From Trinickia caryophylli (GTDB taxonomy: Bacteria > Pseudomonadota > Gammaproteobacteria > Burkholderiales > Burkholderiaceae), in assembly GCF_034424545.1 (NCBI RefSeq), contig NZ_CP139971.1:682001-746000 (forward strand): a stretch of DNA of 64,000 bases, written 5' to 3'. The notes under the pieces are model-generated. The model was not told the origin of the DNA. It searched no databases and worked only from the letters and a program-made list of their open reading frames with translations. A program made the position numbers and the translations under genes. Positions 53,920 to 61,387 of the stretch are shown here, in pieces (position 1 is the stretch's first letter; every line of letters starts with the position of its first letter).

Positions 53920-54857
53920 TGATGCTGGCCTGCCTCTTTCCGGGCCAAGGCGCCCAAAGCCCCGAGTTCTTGCACCGTCTGCCCCATCGCGCAGCGGTTC
54001 GGGCGACCCTCGAGGAAGCGTCCGATGCGCTCGGCGTCGACGTGATGACGCTCGATACCGCCGATGCGCTGCGCTCGAGCGTTGCCGTGCAGATCGCGCT
54101 CGTCGTGGCCGGCGTCGCGACGGCGAGACGGCTCGAGGACGAAGGCTTCGAACTCGCACTCACGGCAGGCCTTTCCGTTGGCGCCTACGCGGCGGCGGTG
54201 ACGAGCGGCGCGCTCGCGTTCGCCGATGGCCTGCGCCTCGTGCGCAGGCGGGCGCAACTGATGGAGACGGCCTACCCGAGCGGCTATGGGCTCGCTGCCA
54301 TCGAGGGGCTCAACGAGCACGAGGTCGAAACGCTGGCCGATGCCCTCGCGAGCGAGGAAGGAAAGCGCGTCTACGTCGGCAATGTGAATGCGCCGCGCCA
54401 GATCGTGGTAGCCGGTGCCAACGACGCGCTCGAACGCTTCGGCGAGCGCGCATTGGCGGCCGGCGCCCATCGGGCGAAACGGCTCGACGTAAGCGTGCCC
54501 TCGCATTGCGAGCTACTGGCGCAGGCCGCCGACGAACTCTCGGCGTTCGCGCGGGAATTGACATTTCGGGCGCCGCGCGCGGTCTACGTCGCCAATCGGA
54601 ACGCGCGCGCGCTACGCACGGGCGACGCCGTACGCGAAGACCTCGTGACCAACATGCGCTACACCGTACGGTGGTTCGATTCCCTGACGGCACTCGTGGA
54701 AATGGGCGCGACTGTCTTCGTGGAAGTCCCGCCCGGCCAGGTGCTCACTTCGATCGCGCAAGTCTCATACCCGGAAATCCCGGCGCTGTCGGCCTGCGCC
54801 ATTCCTGACGAACGGCTGATTCCCCTCTTGCGCAAACGGCTGGCGCCCGGGCAATGA
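53919..54857 (+). CDS. mdcH: Malonyl-CoA:acyl-carrier transacylase
   Basis: 312 residues of the FabD fold. CLFPGQGAQSPEFLHRLP is the N-terminal block, LTAGLSVGAYAAAVTSGAL holds the GxSxG nucleophile Ser, and VPSHCELLAQAADELS has the catalytic His. It primes MdcC with malonyl from malonyl-CoA. ATG 53919 overlaps the mdcG stop by 1 nt with AAGGAG upstream; 53922 is a second option. It ends the mdc operon; no mdcF, mdcL or mdcM follows. Confidence 0.93.
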   Translation: MMLACLFPGQGAQSPEFLHRLPHRAAVRATLEEASDALGVDVMTLDTADALRSSVAVQIALVVAGVATARRLEDEGFELALTAGLSVGAYAAAVTSGALAFADGLRLVRRRAQLMETAYPSGYGLAAIEGLNEHEVETLADALASEEGKRVYVGNVNAPRQIVVAGANDALERFGERALAAGAHRAKRLDVSVPSHCELLAQAADELSAFARELTFRAPRAVYVANRNARALRTGDAVREDLVTNMRYTVRWFDSLTALVEMGATVFVEVPPGQVLTSIAQVSYPEIPALSACAIPDERLIPLLRKRLAPGQ

Positions 54858-54869
54858 CCCGCCGTCGAT

Positions 54870-54885
54870 CCCGGGCCCTCCCGGG
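54870..54885. terminator. Possible bidirectional terminator between mdcH and the hydratase gene
   Basis: CCCGGG-CCCT-CCCGGG makes a 6-bp GC stem with a 4-nt loop, in the 59-bp gap between two convergent genes. No T-run is present. Confidence 0.3.
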
Positions 54886-54916
54886 TCCTATTCCGAGGCT
54901 CGATTTGCCAGCGGCT

Positions 54917-55669
54917 CTACGCAATCTTGAACTCGATGTGGCCGAACCCGTCTATTTCGCCATGCACGACGGCGGGCTCCCTGGTCCAGAACACCGGCGT
55001 ATAGGAGCCGGTCGTGAGCATCGTGCGGGCCGGAATGGAATGACCGGTCTGCAGCACACGACCGACGAGCCAGGCGACGAGCCGGCGCGGGTCGCCGGCC
55101 GGATGTTTCGCGCGCCCACTGAAAACCTCATGTTCGCCGCAACGCAAGCGAACCTGCGGCGTGCAGAAGTCGAAGTTGCGATCGTAGGGCCGGGTATCGC
55201 CGATGACGAGCGCGCCATTGTTCTGCAGATCGGCCAGTTGCAGCAGCGGGTCGACGTTCGGCCAGCTCGCGTAGCGGCTATCGACGACTTCGACCACTAC
55301 CGACATCGTATCGATGGCCTCCAGCGCCTCTTCCGGTCGCTCGGTGAATGTATGGTCGACGTCGACGGCGAAGCTGAAAGCAATTTCGAGCTCGAGCCCC
55401 ACGCGCGCGTAGTCGTTCAGGCGTATGCCGGTTGCGGCGCCGACCACTTTGCGCGCCGGCAGCGGCGCGCATTGCGGCTCGGCCGTGGGGGTGCCCGCCC
55501 CGATCTTGTAGCCGGCGCATCCGCCCAGCTCCGCGAGCACCAATTGCTGCACGACGTAAGCATGCTCGACGTCGGCGGGTTTCAACTCGTCGAGTGCCGC
55601 CGCGCCGATCGGCCTGTGCGTGCGATGAGCTTCGATAAGGCGCGCAGCGAGCGCTTGCGTCGGGGTCAT
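54917..55669 (-). CDS. 2-keto-4-pentenoate hydratase/FAH-family protein
   Basis: 250 residues. GCAGYKIGAGTPTAE corresponds to the GxKxG region, GLELEIAFSF gives the E-x-E metal ligands and LADLQNNGALVIGD is typical of the MhpD/DmpE hydratase branch. These enzymes hydrate 2-hydroxy-penta-2,4-dienoates in aromatic catabolism, but no other meta-cleavage gene is nearby, so the substrate is open. AAGGAG lies 9 nt before the ATG. It is convergent with mdcH. Confidence 0.85.
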   Translation of the reverse strand: MTPTQALAARLIEAHRTHRPIGAAALDELKPADVEHAYVVQQLVLAELGGCAGYKIGAGTPTAEPQCAPLPARKVVGAATGIRLNDYARVGLELEIAFSFAVDVDHTFTERPEEALEAIDTMSVVVEVVDSRYASWPNVDPLLQLADLQNNGALVIGDTRPYDRNFDFCTPQVRLRCGEHEVFSGRAKHPAGDPRRLVAWLVGRVLQTGHSIPARTMLTTGSYTPVFWTREPAVVHGEIDGFGHIEFKIA

Positions 55670-55830
55670 GGTCTGCGTCTCCTTTGTTGCGATGGCCGGC
55701 GACGGGGTGGATGCGGCATCGGTTCGTCGTCAGCATACGCCCGGTGCAAGCCGCGGGCCAACGCGCCCCATGGCCGGAACGCGGTTGGCACAAAGTCGCG
55801 CGCGGCTGCCGACCGCTTCCGGCTCGGTGC

Positions 55831-57009
55831 TCAGAACTTGTGGCGCAGGCCGACGCGCCCGACCACTTGCCGCGACGTACCGGACAGATCGGCCGCGCCC
55901 GGCACGTAGGCCTGATCGAGGCTCGACCCGGTCGAATCGCCGGCCACGCGCTGGTACGCGCCCTGGATATAAATGTCGGTACGCTTCGAGAGGTTGTAGT
56001 CGGCCATCAGCCCAAAGGAGTGGATCCGCGGCTTCGCGGTGCCGAGTGTCGTGCTGTAGCGCTCGAGCGTGTAGACGTACTGCGCGCCGAGGTACAACGC
56101 CGGCGTGAGCTGATACTTGCCGTTGATCTCGAAGTTCTGGAAGCGGATCGAGCCCACGGTTGCACCGGCGAGCGGGCCGGTGATCGGCGCAATGGTCTCG
56201 CCCGTGACCGTCTGGTTCAGATAGCCGTTGGCCGTCGGGTCGCGCACGTCCGTATTCGTATAGACGAAGCCCGCCGTCGCGGGCCCGAATGTGTAGTTGA
56301 CGCCGCCGCCGAAAATGCGCAGCCGGCTCGCGACGAAATCGGTATCGCCGCCGTTGCCGATCGCCCCGCCGGCTGTCGCCGACGGGTTGTTGGCCTGCAG
56401 ATAGGCCGCGGCCACGAGCAGGCCGCCGCTCGTGTACTGGCCACCGAGGCTGTACTGGCGGTTGTTGGCAAAGCCCGTGCTGTTGCTGAAGCTGTATGTT
56501 CCGCCGAAGCGCAGGCCCGAGAGGTCCGGGCTCGTATACTTGACGGTGTTGTTCACACGGAACGTGTTGTCGGTGTTGTCGTTGTCGTAGGGGTGCGAAA
56601 ACAGCAGGCCGCCCCAACTGCCGTTGGCGGTGGCGGGTGCGAGAAAATCGACGACCGAGTCGTACTGACGGCCGAACGTGACCGTGCCGTACCGATCGGA
56701 CGCAAGCCCCACGTAGGCCTGACGGCCGAACATGAGGCCGCCCTGGCCCAACCGCCCGTTGTTGACGTTGAAGCCGTTTTCCAACTGGAACACCGCCTTC
56801 AGCCCGCTGCCGAGATCCTCCACGCCCTTCAGGCCCCAGCGGCTACCTTGCACCAGGCCGCTTTGCAACTCGTACTGATGACTGCCCAGCACGTTGTTGG
56901 TGAAATCGAACCCCTCGTCGATCAAGCCGTAAAGCGTGACACTGTTTTGCGCCATGGCGGGCGCGGCAAATGCCGTCAGCACCGCGAGCGATACGATGTG
57001 TTTTTTCAT
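55831..57009 (-). CDS. Gram-negative trimeric porin (OmpC-like)
   Basis: 392 residues with signal peptide KKHIVSLAVLTAFAAPAMAQ. The mature N-terminus NSVTLYGLIDEGFDFTNN and the block GSRWGLKGVEDLGSGLKAVF are classical betaproteobacterial porin features, as is RQAYVGLASDRYGTVTFGRQ. The C-terminus VVGRVGLRHKF ends in Phe. The start is fixed by GGGAGGG 6-7 nt upstream of 57009; the longer frame is rejected. Monocistronic. Confidence 0.93.
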   Translation of the reverse strand: MKKHIVSLAVLTAFAAPAMAQNSVTLYGLIDEGFDFTNNVLGSHQYELQSGLVQGSRWGLKGVEDLGSGLKAVFQLENGFNVNNGRLGQGGLMFGRQAYVGLASDRYGTVTFGRQYDSVVDFLAPATANGSWGGLLFSHPYDNDNTDNTFRVNNTVKYTSPDLSGLRFGGTYSFSNSTGFANNRQYSLGGQYTSGGLLVAAAYLQANNPSATAGGAIGNGGDTDFVASRLRIFGGGVNYTFGPATAGFVYTNTDVRDPTANGYLNQTVTGETIAPITGPLAGATVGSIRFQNFEINGKYQLTPALYLGAQYVYTLERYSTTLGTAKPRIHSFGLMADYNLSKRTDIYIQGAYQRVAGDSTGSSLDQAYVPGAADLSGTSRQVVGRVGLRHKF

Positions 57010-57265
57010 TTGAACCCTCCCGGCCGTCCGATCGCGAACCGTTTTTCGATTTTTTTTCGCCACCACCAACGCTTCACTCCGGCCACCATCCATACCGCGA
57101 TCATCTTTGCATGACAAAACTGGCGCGTCCATGCTCGTTCGCTCTTTCAATACCCACATTAGGGGCGGCCGCCGACGATCGGCCGCCGAAGCAAATCCGC
57201 CATTGACTCGACCCAACGCAATCAGTGAATTCCCTAAGACGAAAAACCGTCATAATCGGCGCTGG

Positions 57266-57307
57266 ACGCGGCGCACGCGGCGCACGCGGCGCGGGCCGGG
57301 CCCGGCC
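57266..57307. repeat. 9-bp triple repeat followed by a 14-bp palindrome
   Basis: ACGCGGCGC occurs three times head to tail at 57266-57292, followed at once by GGCCGGGCCCGGCC (57294-57307), a perfect palindrome. The block lies about 260 bp upstream of the porin start and may be a length-variable spacer or a hairpin. Confidence 0.6.
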
Positions 57308-57330
57308 GGCAGCCCCGGCGGCACGATGGC

Positions 57331-57350
57331 GCACGTTTATGCACGTTTAT
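57331..57350. repeat. Tandem 10-bp repeat GCACGTTTAT x2
   Basis: Two exact copies, followed by TTTT. On the minus strand this reads AAAA then ATAAACGTGC twice, close to the end of the periplasmic unknown gene. It could be a paired protein site; function unknown. Confidence 0.5.
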
Positions 57351-57369
57351 TTTTCAGCGCCGCCATGCA

Positions 57370-57801
57370 TCAATCGCGGTCGCAAAAAATCGCGGTAATG
57401 AACGGGGCGACATGATGCACGATTGCGGGACTTTGCGCAGCGGTGACGGTAGCCTGCACCTTCTCGGTCGAGCCCCAGACCACCGCGCCGTAAGCGGAGC
57501 GGGAAAGCCGCTTGCCACTGCCCTTGCGAAAGAGCGGATCGTCGTCCTCGTAGCCGACGACCGCGAATACCCGGTAGCCGAAGGCATGCAAGTCGGCCCC
57601 CTTCGCCAGATTGAACGCATTGATGTAATTCGATTCGACGCGCGAGGGCTGCGGATCGATCAGGTTTTCGTCGATGAGCTTGCTGATGAAGGCATGGGCC
57701 GAGACGGTGCAATGCAAGGGATCGTCGAGCGAGCCCGCATGCCCGGCAGCGGGCAGCGCGGTCGAAACGAGAAAAACGGCGGCAGTGACGAATTTTTTCA
57801 T
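57370..57801 (-). CDS. Small periplasmic protein, function unknown
   Basis: 143 residues: signal peptide MKKFVTAAVFLVSTALPAAG then a mature domain of about 120 residues with two cysteines (DPLHCTVSAHAFISKLIDEN; AIFCDRD at the C-terminus) that could form a disulfide. I do not recognise the family. No ribosome site is obvious before 57801, but the signal peptide fixes the start. A longer frame to 58050 is unsupported. It diverges from the phosphonate operon. Confidence 0.7.
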   Translation of the reverse strand: MKKFVTAAVFLVSTALPAAGHAGSLDDPLHCTVSAHAFISKLIDENLIDPQPSRVESNYINAFNLAKGADLHAFGYRVFAVVGYEDDDPLFRKGSGKRLSRSAYGAVVWGSTEKVQATVTAAQSPAIVHHVAPFITAIFCDRD

Positions 57802-58030
57802 GGCGGAGGCCGGAGTCAATCCTATTTGGCTTCGGTTCAGGCACCGGACGGCTGGAGGCAAAGCCGATGCCCGATCCCGCTGAAAACGTGCGGAGGCTGG
57901 CACTGTACCGCCTTTCCCGCCCCCATGCCCACGGGATTCGACTCGCACGCGAATCTCGCCCCGAATCTTGTCCCTGTTGGCGTGCGCGGTTCGAACGCGT
58001 CCTGGAACAAAACCGTATATATTTCTGCGG

Positions 58031-58723
58031 ATGGAAAATTCTACTGACACGGATGCGTGCTATGCGGAGGCCGCAACGCCCCCCGCGCCGCGTACCTGGG
58101 ACGCACGGCTGGCCCGCTGGCTCGTCACGCCGCTCAAGAACACCCGCGTCGTCCCGAACCACCTGACCACGCTGCGCCTCGCCGTCGGGCTCGCAGGCGC
58201 CTATTGCCTGGCCCAGGGCGGCTTCGCGTGGGCGAACGCCGGTGCCCTTTTCGTCGTGCTGTCCAACTTTATCGATCATACGGACGGCGAACTCGCGCGC
58301 ATCAGCGGCAAGTCCAGCAAGCTCGGCCATTTCTACGACCTCGCGAGCGACGCATTCGTCACCGTTGCGCTCTTCGTGTCGATGGGCATCGGCATAGCCG
58401 CGCGTGGGGAGCAGCAGCTTATGCCGATCGCACTCGGCACGCTCGCCGGCGTCGCCGTGGCCCTCATCTTTTACCTGCGCATGCGCATCGAATCGTTCGC
58501 CGGCAAGGCGGGCACGAAGCAGGCCTATGCCGGGGGCTTCGAAACCGAAGACGTGCTCTATCTGCTGCCGCTCGTCACGCTCGCGGACGGTGTCCAGCCG
58601 TTCGTCCTCGTGGCGGCGATCGGCGCTCCGCTTTTTGCCGCGTGGGTCGTGTTCGACTATTGGCGCATCGTGCGTCGCGGCCGGCCGGGCCAGCAAGGCA
58701 CCGAATTGCGGATGTCCCGATGA
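58031..58723 (+). CDS. CDP-alcohol phosphatidyltransferase-family membrane enzyme
   Basis: 230 residues. The full family motif is present: D82-x2-D85-G86-x2-A89-R90-x8-G99-x3-D103-x3-D107 (start DHTDGELARI, end GHFYDLASD), with helices before and after. Enzymes of this family move a substituted phosphate from a CDP-activated donor onto an alcohol, or the reverse. Start Met 58031 is placed 51 residues before the motif. It overlaps the oxygenase gene by 4 nt and leads an operon with two nucleotidyltransferase domains and phosphonate enzymes. A CMP-phosphonate is therefore its likely donor and a diacylglycerol-like lipid its likely acceptor (inference). Confidence 0.87.
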   Translation: MENSTDTDACYAEAATPPAPRTWDARLARWLVTPLKNTRVVPNHLTTLRLAVGLAGAYCLAQGGFAWANAGALFVVLSNFIDHTDGELARISGKSSKLGHFYDLASDAFVTVALFVSMGIGIAARGEQQLMPIALGTLAGVAVALIFYLRMRIESFAGKAGTKQAYAGGFETEDVLYLLPLVTLADGVQPFVLVAAIGAPLFAAWVVFDYWRIVRRGRPGQQGTELRMSR

Positions 58724-59562
58724 ACTCGCAGGCAATCGGATGGAGCGCGCCCGACTTGCGCGCCAAATCGGATAACGGCGGTGCGGATAACGGCGGTGCG
58801 GATGCCGGCGGTGCGGGACTCGAAAGCAGCTTGGCGGCGCAACTGGGCCAGCTCGACGCGAATCGGCTCGAAAAAGACTTCGCCGAGCAAGGCGCGTTTC
58901 TCTACCTTCAGGATTTCCTCCCTGCCGACGTCACGTCCCGGCTCGCCGAAATCGCGCGGGCACTGCTGCCCGCCGTCAACCGCAACTACCTGCCGGGCCA
59001 TAAGCAGGGCGGCAGCGTAAGCCGGCATACGCTCGATAAGCTCGCGCCGTTCGTGGCCGAGCTCTATCGTTCGCCGGCGCTTACGCGGTGGCTCGAAGCG
59101 ATCACGGGCGACAAGCTGCTGCCGTCTCCCGAGGACGATCCGCACGCGTACGCGCTCTACTACTACACGCGCCCCGGCGATCATATCGGCTGGCATTACG
59201 ACACGTCGTATTACGAGGGCCGCCGCTATACCGTGCTTTTCGGCGTGATCGACGATTCCTCCTGCCGGCTCGACTACGAGTTGCACACACGCACGCCCGG
59301 CCGCGCCCCCGTGCCGGGCTCGGTGCAGTATCCGCCCGGTGCGATCGTGCTGTTCGACGGCGACAAGCTGCGGCATCGGATCACGCCGATGGGCGCCGGC
59401 GAAATGCGCGTGTCGCTGACGCTCGAGTACGTGACCGATGCGCACATGCGACCATGGCGCCGGTTCATCTCGAACATGAAAGACGCCGTTGCCTATTTCG
59501 GCTTTCGCCAGGTGTTCGGCAAGTCGAACGCTCCGGCCGGCGGTGGAGGACACGGCGCATGA
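58720..59562 (+). CDS. Fe(II)/2-oxoglutarate-dependent oxygenase
   Basis: 280 residues. The iron triad is His159-x-Asp161 in IGWHYDTSYY and His219 in KLRHRITPM; Arg230 (GEMRVSLTLEY), 11 residues later, fits the 2-oxoglutarate carboxylate site. The domain is prolyl-4-hydroxylase-like. Residues 18-33 are a Gly/Ala/Asp tandem repeat (DNGGADNGGADAGGAG) encoded by three 15-bp units. It is translationally coupled to both neighbours by 4-nt overlaps. In this operon it may hydroxylate the phosphonate head group or the lipid; the substrate is not determinable from sequence. Confidence 0.85.
   Translation: MNSQAIGWSAPDLRAKSDNGGADNGGADAGGAGLESSLAAQLGQLDANRLEKDFAEQGAFLYLQDFLPADVTSRLAEIARALLPAVNRNYLPGHKQGGSVSRHTLDKLAPFVAELYRSPALTRWLEAITGDKLLPSPEDDPHAYALYYYTRPGDHIGWHYDTSYYEGRRYTVLFGVIDDSSCRLDYELHTRTPGRAPVPGSVQYPPGAIVLFDGDKLRHRITPMGAGEMRVSLTLEYVTDAHMRPWRRFISNMKDAVAYFGFRQVFGKSNAPAGGGGHGA
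58771..58815 (+). repeat. In-frame 15-bp tandem repeat, three copies
   Basis: GATAACGGCGGTGCG at 58771-58785 and 58786-58800 are identical; 58801-58815 has GATGCC in place of GATAAC. Each unit encodes D-N/A-G-G-A in the oxygenase N-terminal linker. The unit length keeps the frame, so copy-number changes would only alter linker length. Confidence 0.8.
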
Positions 59563-60548
59563 CGCGCGCCGCCATGGCTTTGCTGACGCTCGGCACGGTC
59601 GTATTCGTCGCGCTGCTCGCGTGGCAAGGCGTCGGTGCCGTGGCCGGCGCATTGGCCGCCGCCGGCTGGGGGCTCGCGCTCGTCGCGGCATTCCACGTGG
59701 TCCCGCTCGCGATCGACGCCGGGGCCATCCGGGTGCTCGCGCCGCGCAGGACCACGTTCAAGGACACGATGTTCGCCCGCTGGGCCGGCGAATCGGTCAA
59801 CAGCCTGCTGCCCGCCGGCCAGCTCGGCGGGCCCGTGCTGATGGCGCGCCATCTCGCGCAGCGCGGCCTGCCGCTTCCGCGCGCGGCCGCGGCCATTACC
59901 GTGAGCACGACGATGCAAGCGTTCGCGCAGATCGTGTTCGCACTCATCGGGCTTGCGGCCTTCGCGGCGGCGGCCACGAGCACGCATCATGCGACGGCGG
60001 GCGTGCGCACCGCCACGCTCGTCGCGAGCGCGGTTCTTGCCGTGGCGATGATCGCGTTCTACGTTGCGCAGCGGCGCGGTCTTTTTGGTGGCTTCGCCCG
60101 GCTGGCATCGAAGGTATTCGGAAAACCCAATGCCGCACTGGCGGCGCGGGCCGACGCGATCGACGTCCGCGTGCAGGCGCTTTACCGCCGCCAGTGGCGC
60201 GTTGCCGCGACGTTCGCGGTGAGCCTCGTCGGCTGGATCGTCGGAACCGGCGAGGTGTGGCTCGCGCTGCGCTTTCTCGGGCATCCGGTCGGCTGGGCCG
60301 AAGCGCTGCTGCTCGAAAGCGTCGGGCAGGCGATCCGCGGCGCGGCGTTCGCCATCCCCGGCTCGCTCGGCGCACAGGAGGGGGGCTATCTGCTGCTCGG
60401 GCCGCTGGTTGGCCTCGCCCCCGAAACGGCCCTTGCACTCTCGCTTGCCAAGCGGGCTCGCGAACTCGCATTGGGCTTGCCAGGCATCGCTTATCTGCAC
60501 TGGAGCGAGCGGAAGTGGCAGCGCCGGCGGGTAGCCGCCCGGTCGTAG
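59559..60548 (+). CDS. LPG-synthase-TM/HpnL-like membrane protein, putative lipid translocase
   Basis: 329 residues with about eight membrane helices. Family features are RWAGESVNSLLPAGQLGGPV near residue 75, AITVSTTMQAFAQIVFALIG, and LLLESVGQAIRGAAFAIPGS with LGAQEGGYLLLGPLVGL near the end, matching the UPF0104/LPG_synthase_TM group that includes HpnL and MprF flippase domains. The soluble aminoacyl-transferase domain of MprF is absent. It would move or handle a lipid, here plausibly the phosphonolipid. Start overlaps the oxygenase stop by 4 nt. Confidence 0.82.
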   Translation: MTRAAMALLTLGTVVFVALLAWQGVGAVAGALAAAGWGLALVAAFHVVPLAIDAGAIRVLAPRRTTFKDTMFARWAGESVNSLLPAGQLGGPVLMARHLAQRGLPLPRAAAAITVSTTMQAFAQIVFALIGLAAFAAAATSTHHATAGVRTATLVASAVLAVAMIAFYVAQRRGLFGGFARLASKVFGKPNAALAARADAIDVRVQALYRRQWRVAATFAVSLVGWIVGTGEVWLALRFLGHPVGWAEALLLESVGQAIRGAAFAIPGSLGAQEGGYLLLGPLVGLAPETALALSLAKRARELALGLPGIAYLHWSERKWQRRRVAARS

Positions 60549-60622
60549 CCACGGGCGGCACCCGGCCGAAGATCATTCAGCAATATCAGCAAGTTCAGCA
60601 AGTCTAGGAAGGAGAACGACAG

Positions 60623-61387
60623 ATGCGAGCGATCATCCTCGCGGCCGGGCTCGGTCTGCGCCTGCAGTTGCCACCCGAGCAACAATATCCGAAATGCCTG
60701 CTGCGCTTCGAGGGCACAACGCTGCTCGAGCGCCATCTGCGCGCGCTGCGCGCCGCGGGCGTGGACGACATCGTCCTCGCGCTCGGCTTCGAGCCGCGGC
60801 AGGTCGAGGCCGAACTCGAACGCCTCGCCTGGCAGCCGCTGCCCGAGATGATCCACAACCCGCGCTACGACCTCGGCAGCGTGCTGACGGTGCATACGGT
60901 CGCCGATGCGATGACGCGCGGCGGCGACGTCCTGCTGATGGATGCAGACGTTCTCTACGACGAAGCGATTCTGCGTGCGCTCGTGGCCGGCGCGAGCGCG
61001 GACCGGCTGCTGATCGACCGCGATTTCGAAGCAGGCGACGAGCCCGTGAAGCTGTGCGTGAGAAACGGCGTACCCGTGGAGTTGCGCAAACAGCTCGCGG
61101 TCGGGCTCGACTACGACACGATCGGCGAATCGGTCGGCTTTTTCCGCTTTCGCGAGCAAACCGCGCGCCGTCTGGCGCAGATCGTTGCGCGCTATGTCGA
61201 CGAAGGGCGCTCGAACATGCCGCACGAAGAAGCCGTGCGAGATCTGCTGCTCGAAAGCGGGCACACGTTCGATATCGCAGATGTGACAGGCATGCCCTGG
61301 ATCGAAATCGACTTTCCCAATGACGTGAAGCGCGCAGCCGACGAAGTGCTGCCGCGCCTCGCACCGGTAACAGGGGTTACACGATGA
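60623..61387 (+). CDS. LicC/PntC-like cytidylyltransferase
   Basis: 254 residues of the sugar-nucleotidyltransferase fold. The NTP loop is [11 protein letters not shown] with Lys24 in [10 protein letters not shown]; Asp107 and Asp109 in [10 protein letters not shown] are the metal site; [17 protein letters not shown] and [15 protein letters not shown] match phosphocholine or aminoethylphosphonate cytidylyltransferases. AAGGAG precedes the ATG. It lies inside a phosphonate operon, so CTP:2-aminoethylphosphonate activation is the favoured reaction; phosphocholine remains possible. It overlaps the PEP mutase gene by 4 nt. Confidence 0.85.
   Translation: MRAIILAAGLGLRLQLPPEQQYPKCLLRFEGTTLLERHLRALRAAGVDDIVLALGFEPRQVEAELERLAWQPLPEMIHNPRYDLGSVLTVHTVADAMTRGGDVLLMDADVLYDEAILRALVAGASADRLLIDRDFEAGDEPVKLCVRNGVPVELRKQLAVGLDYDTIGESVGFFRFREQTARRLAQIVARYVDEGRSNMPHEEAVRDLLLESGHTFDIADVTGMPWIEIDFPNDVKRAADEVLPRLAPVTGVTR

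Larger units (their letters stand above)
57010..57369. other. Repeat-rich interval upstream of the porin
   Basis: 360 bp between the porin start and the end of the periplasmic unknown. It carries two tandem repeats and a 14-bp palindrome, listed separately, and presumably the porin promoter. No gene seen. Confidence 0.5.

Noticed and set aside
57347-58735. Minus-strand open frame of about 460 codons
   Set aside because: Overlaps the periplasmic unknown gene in another frame and runs antisense to the CDP-alcohol transferase.
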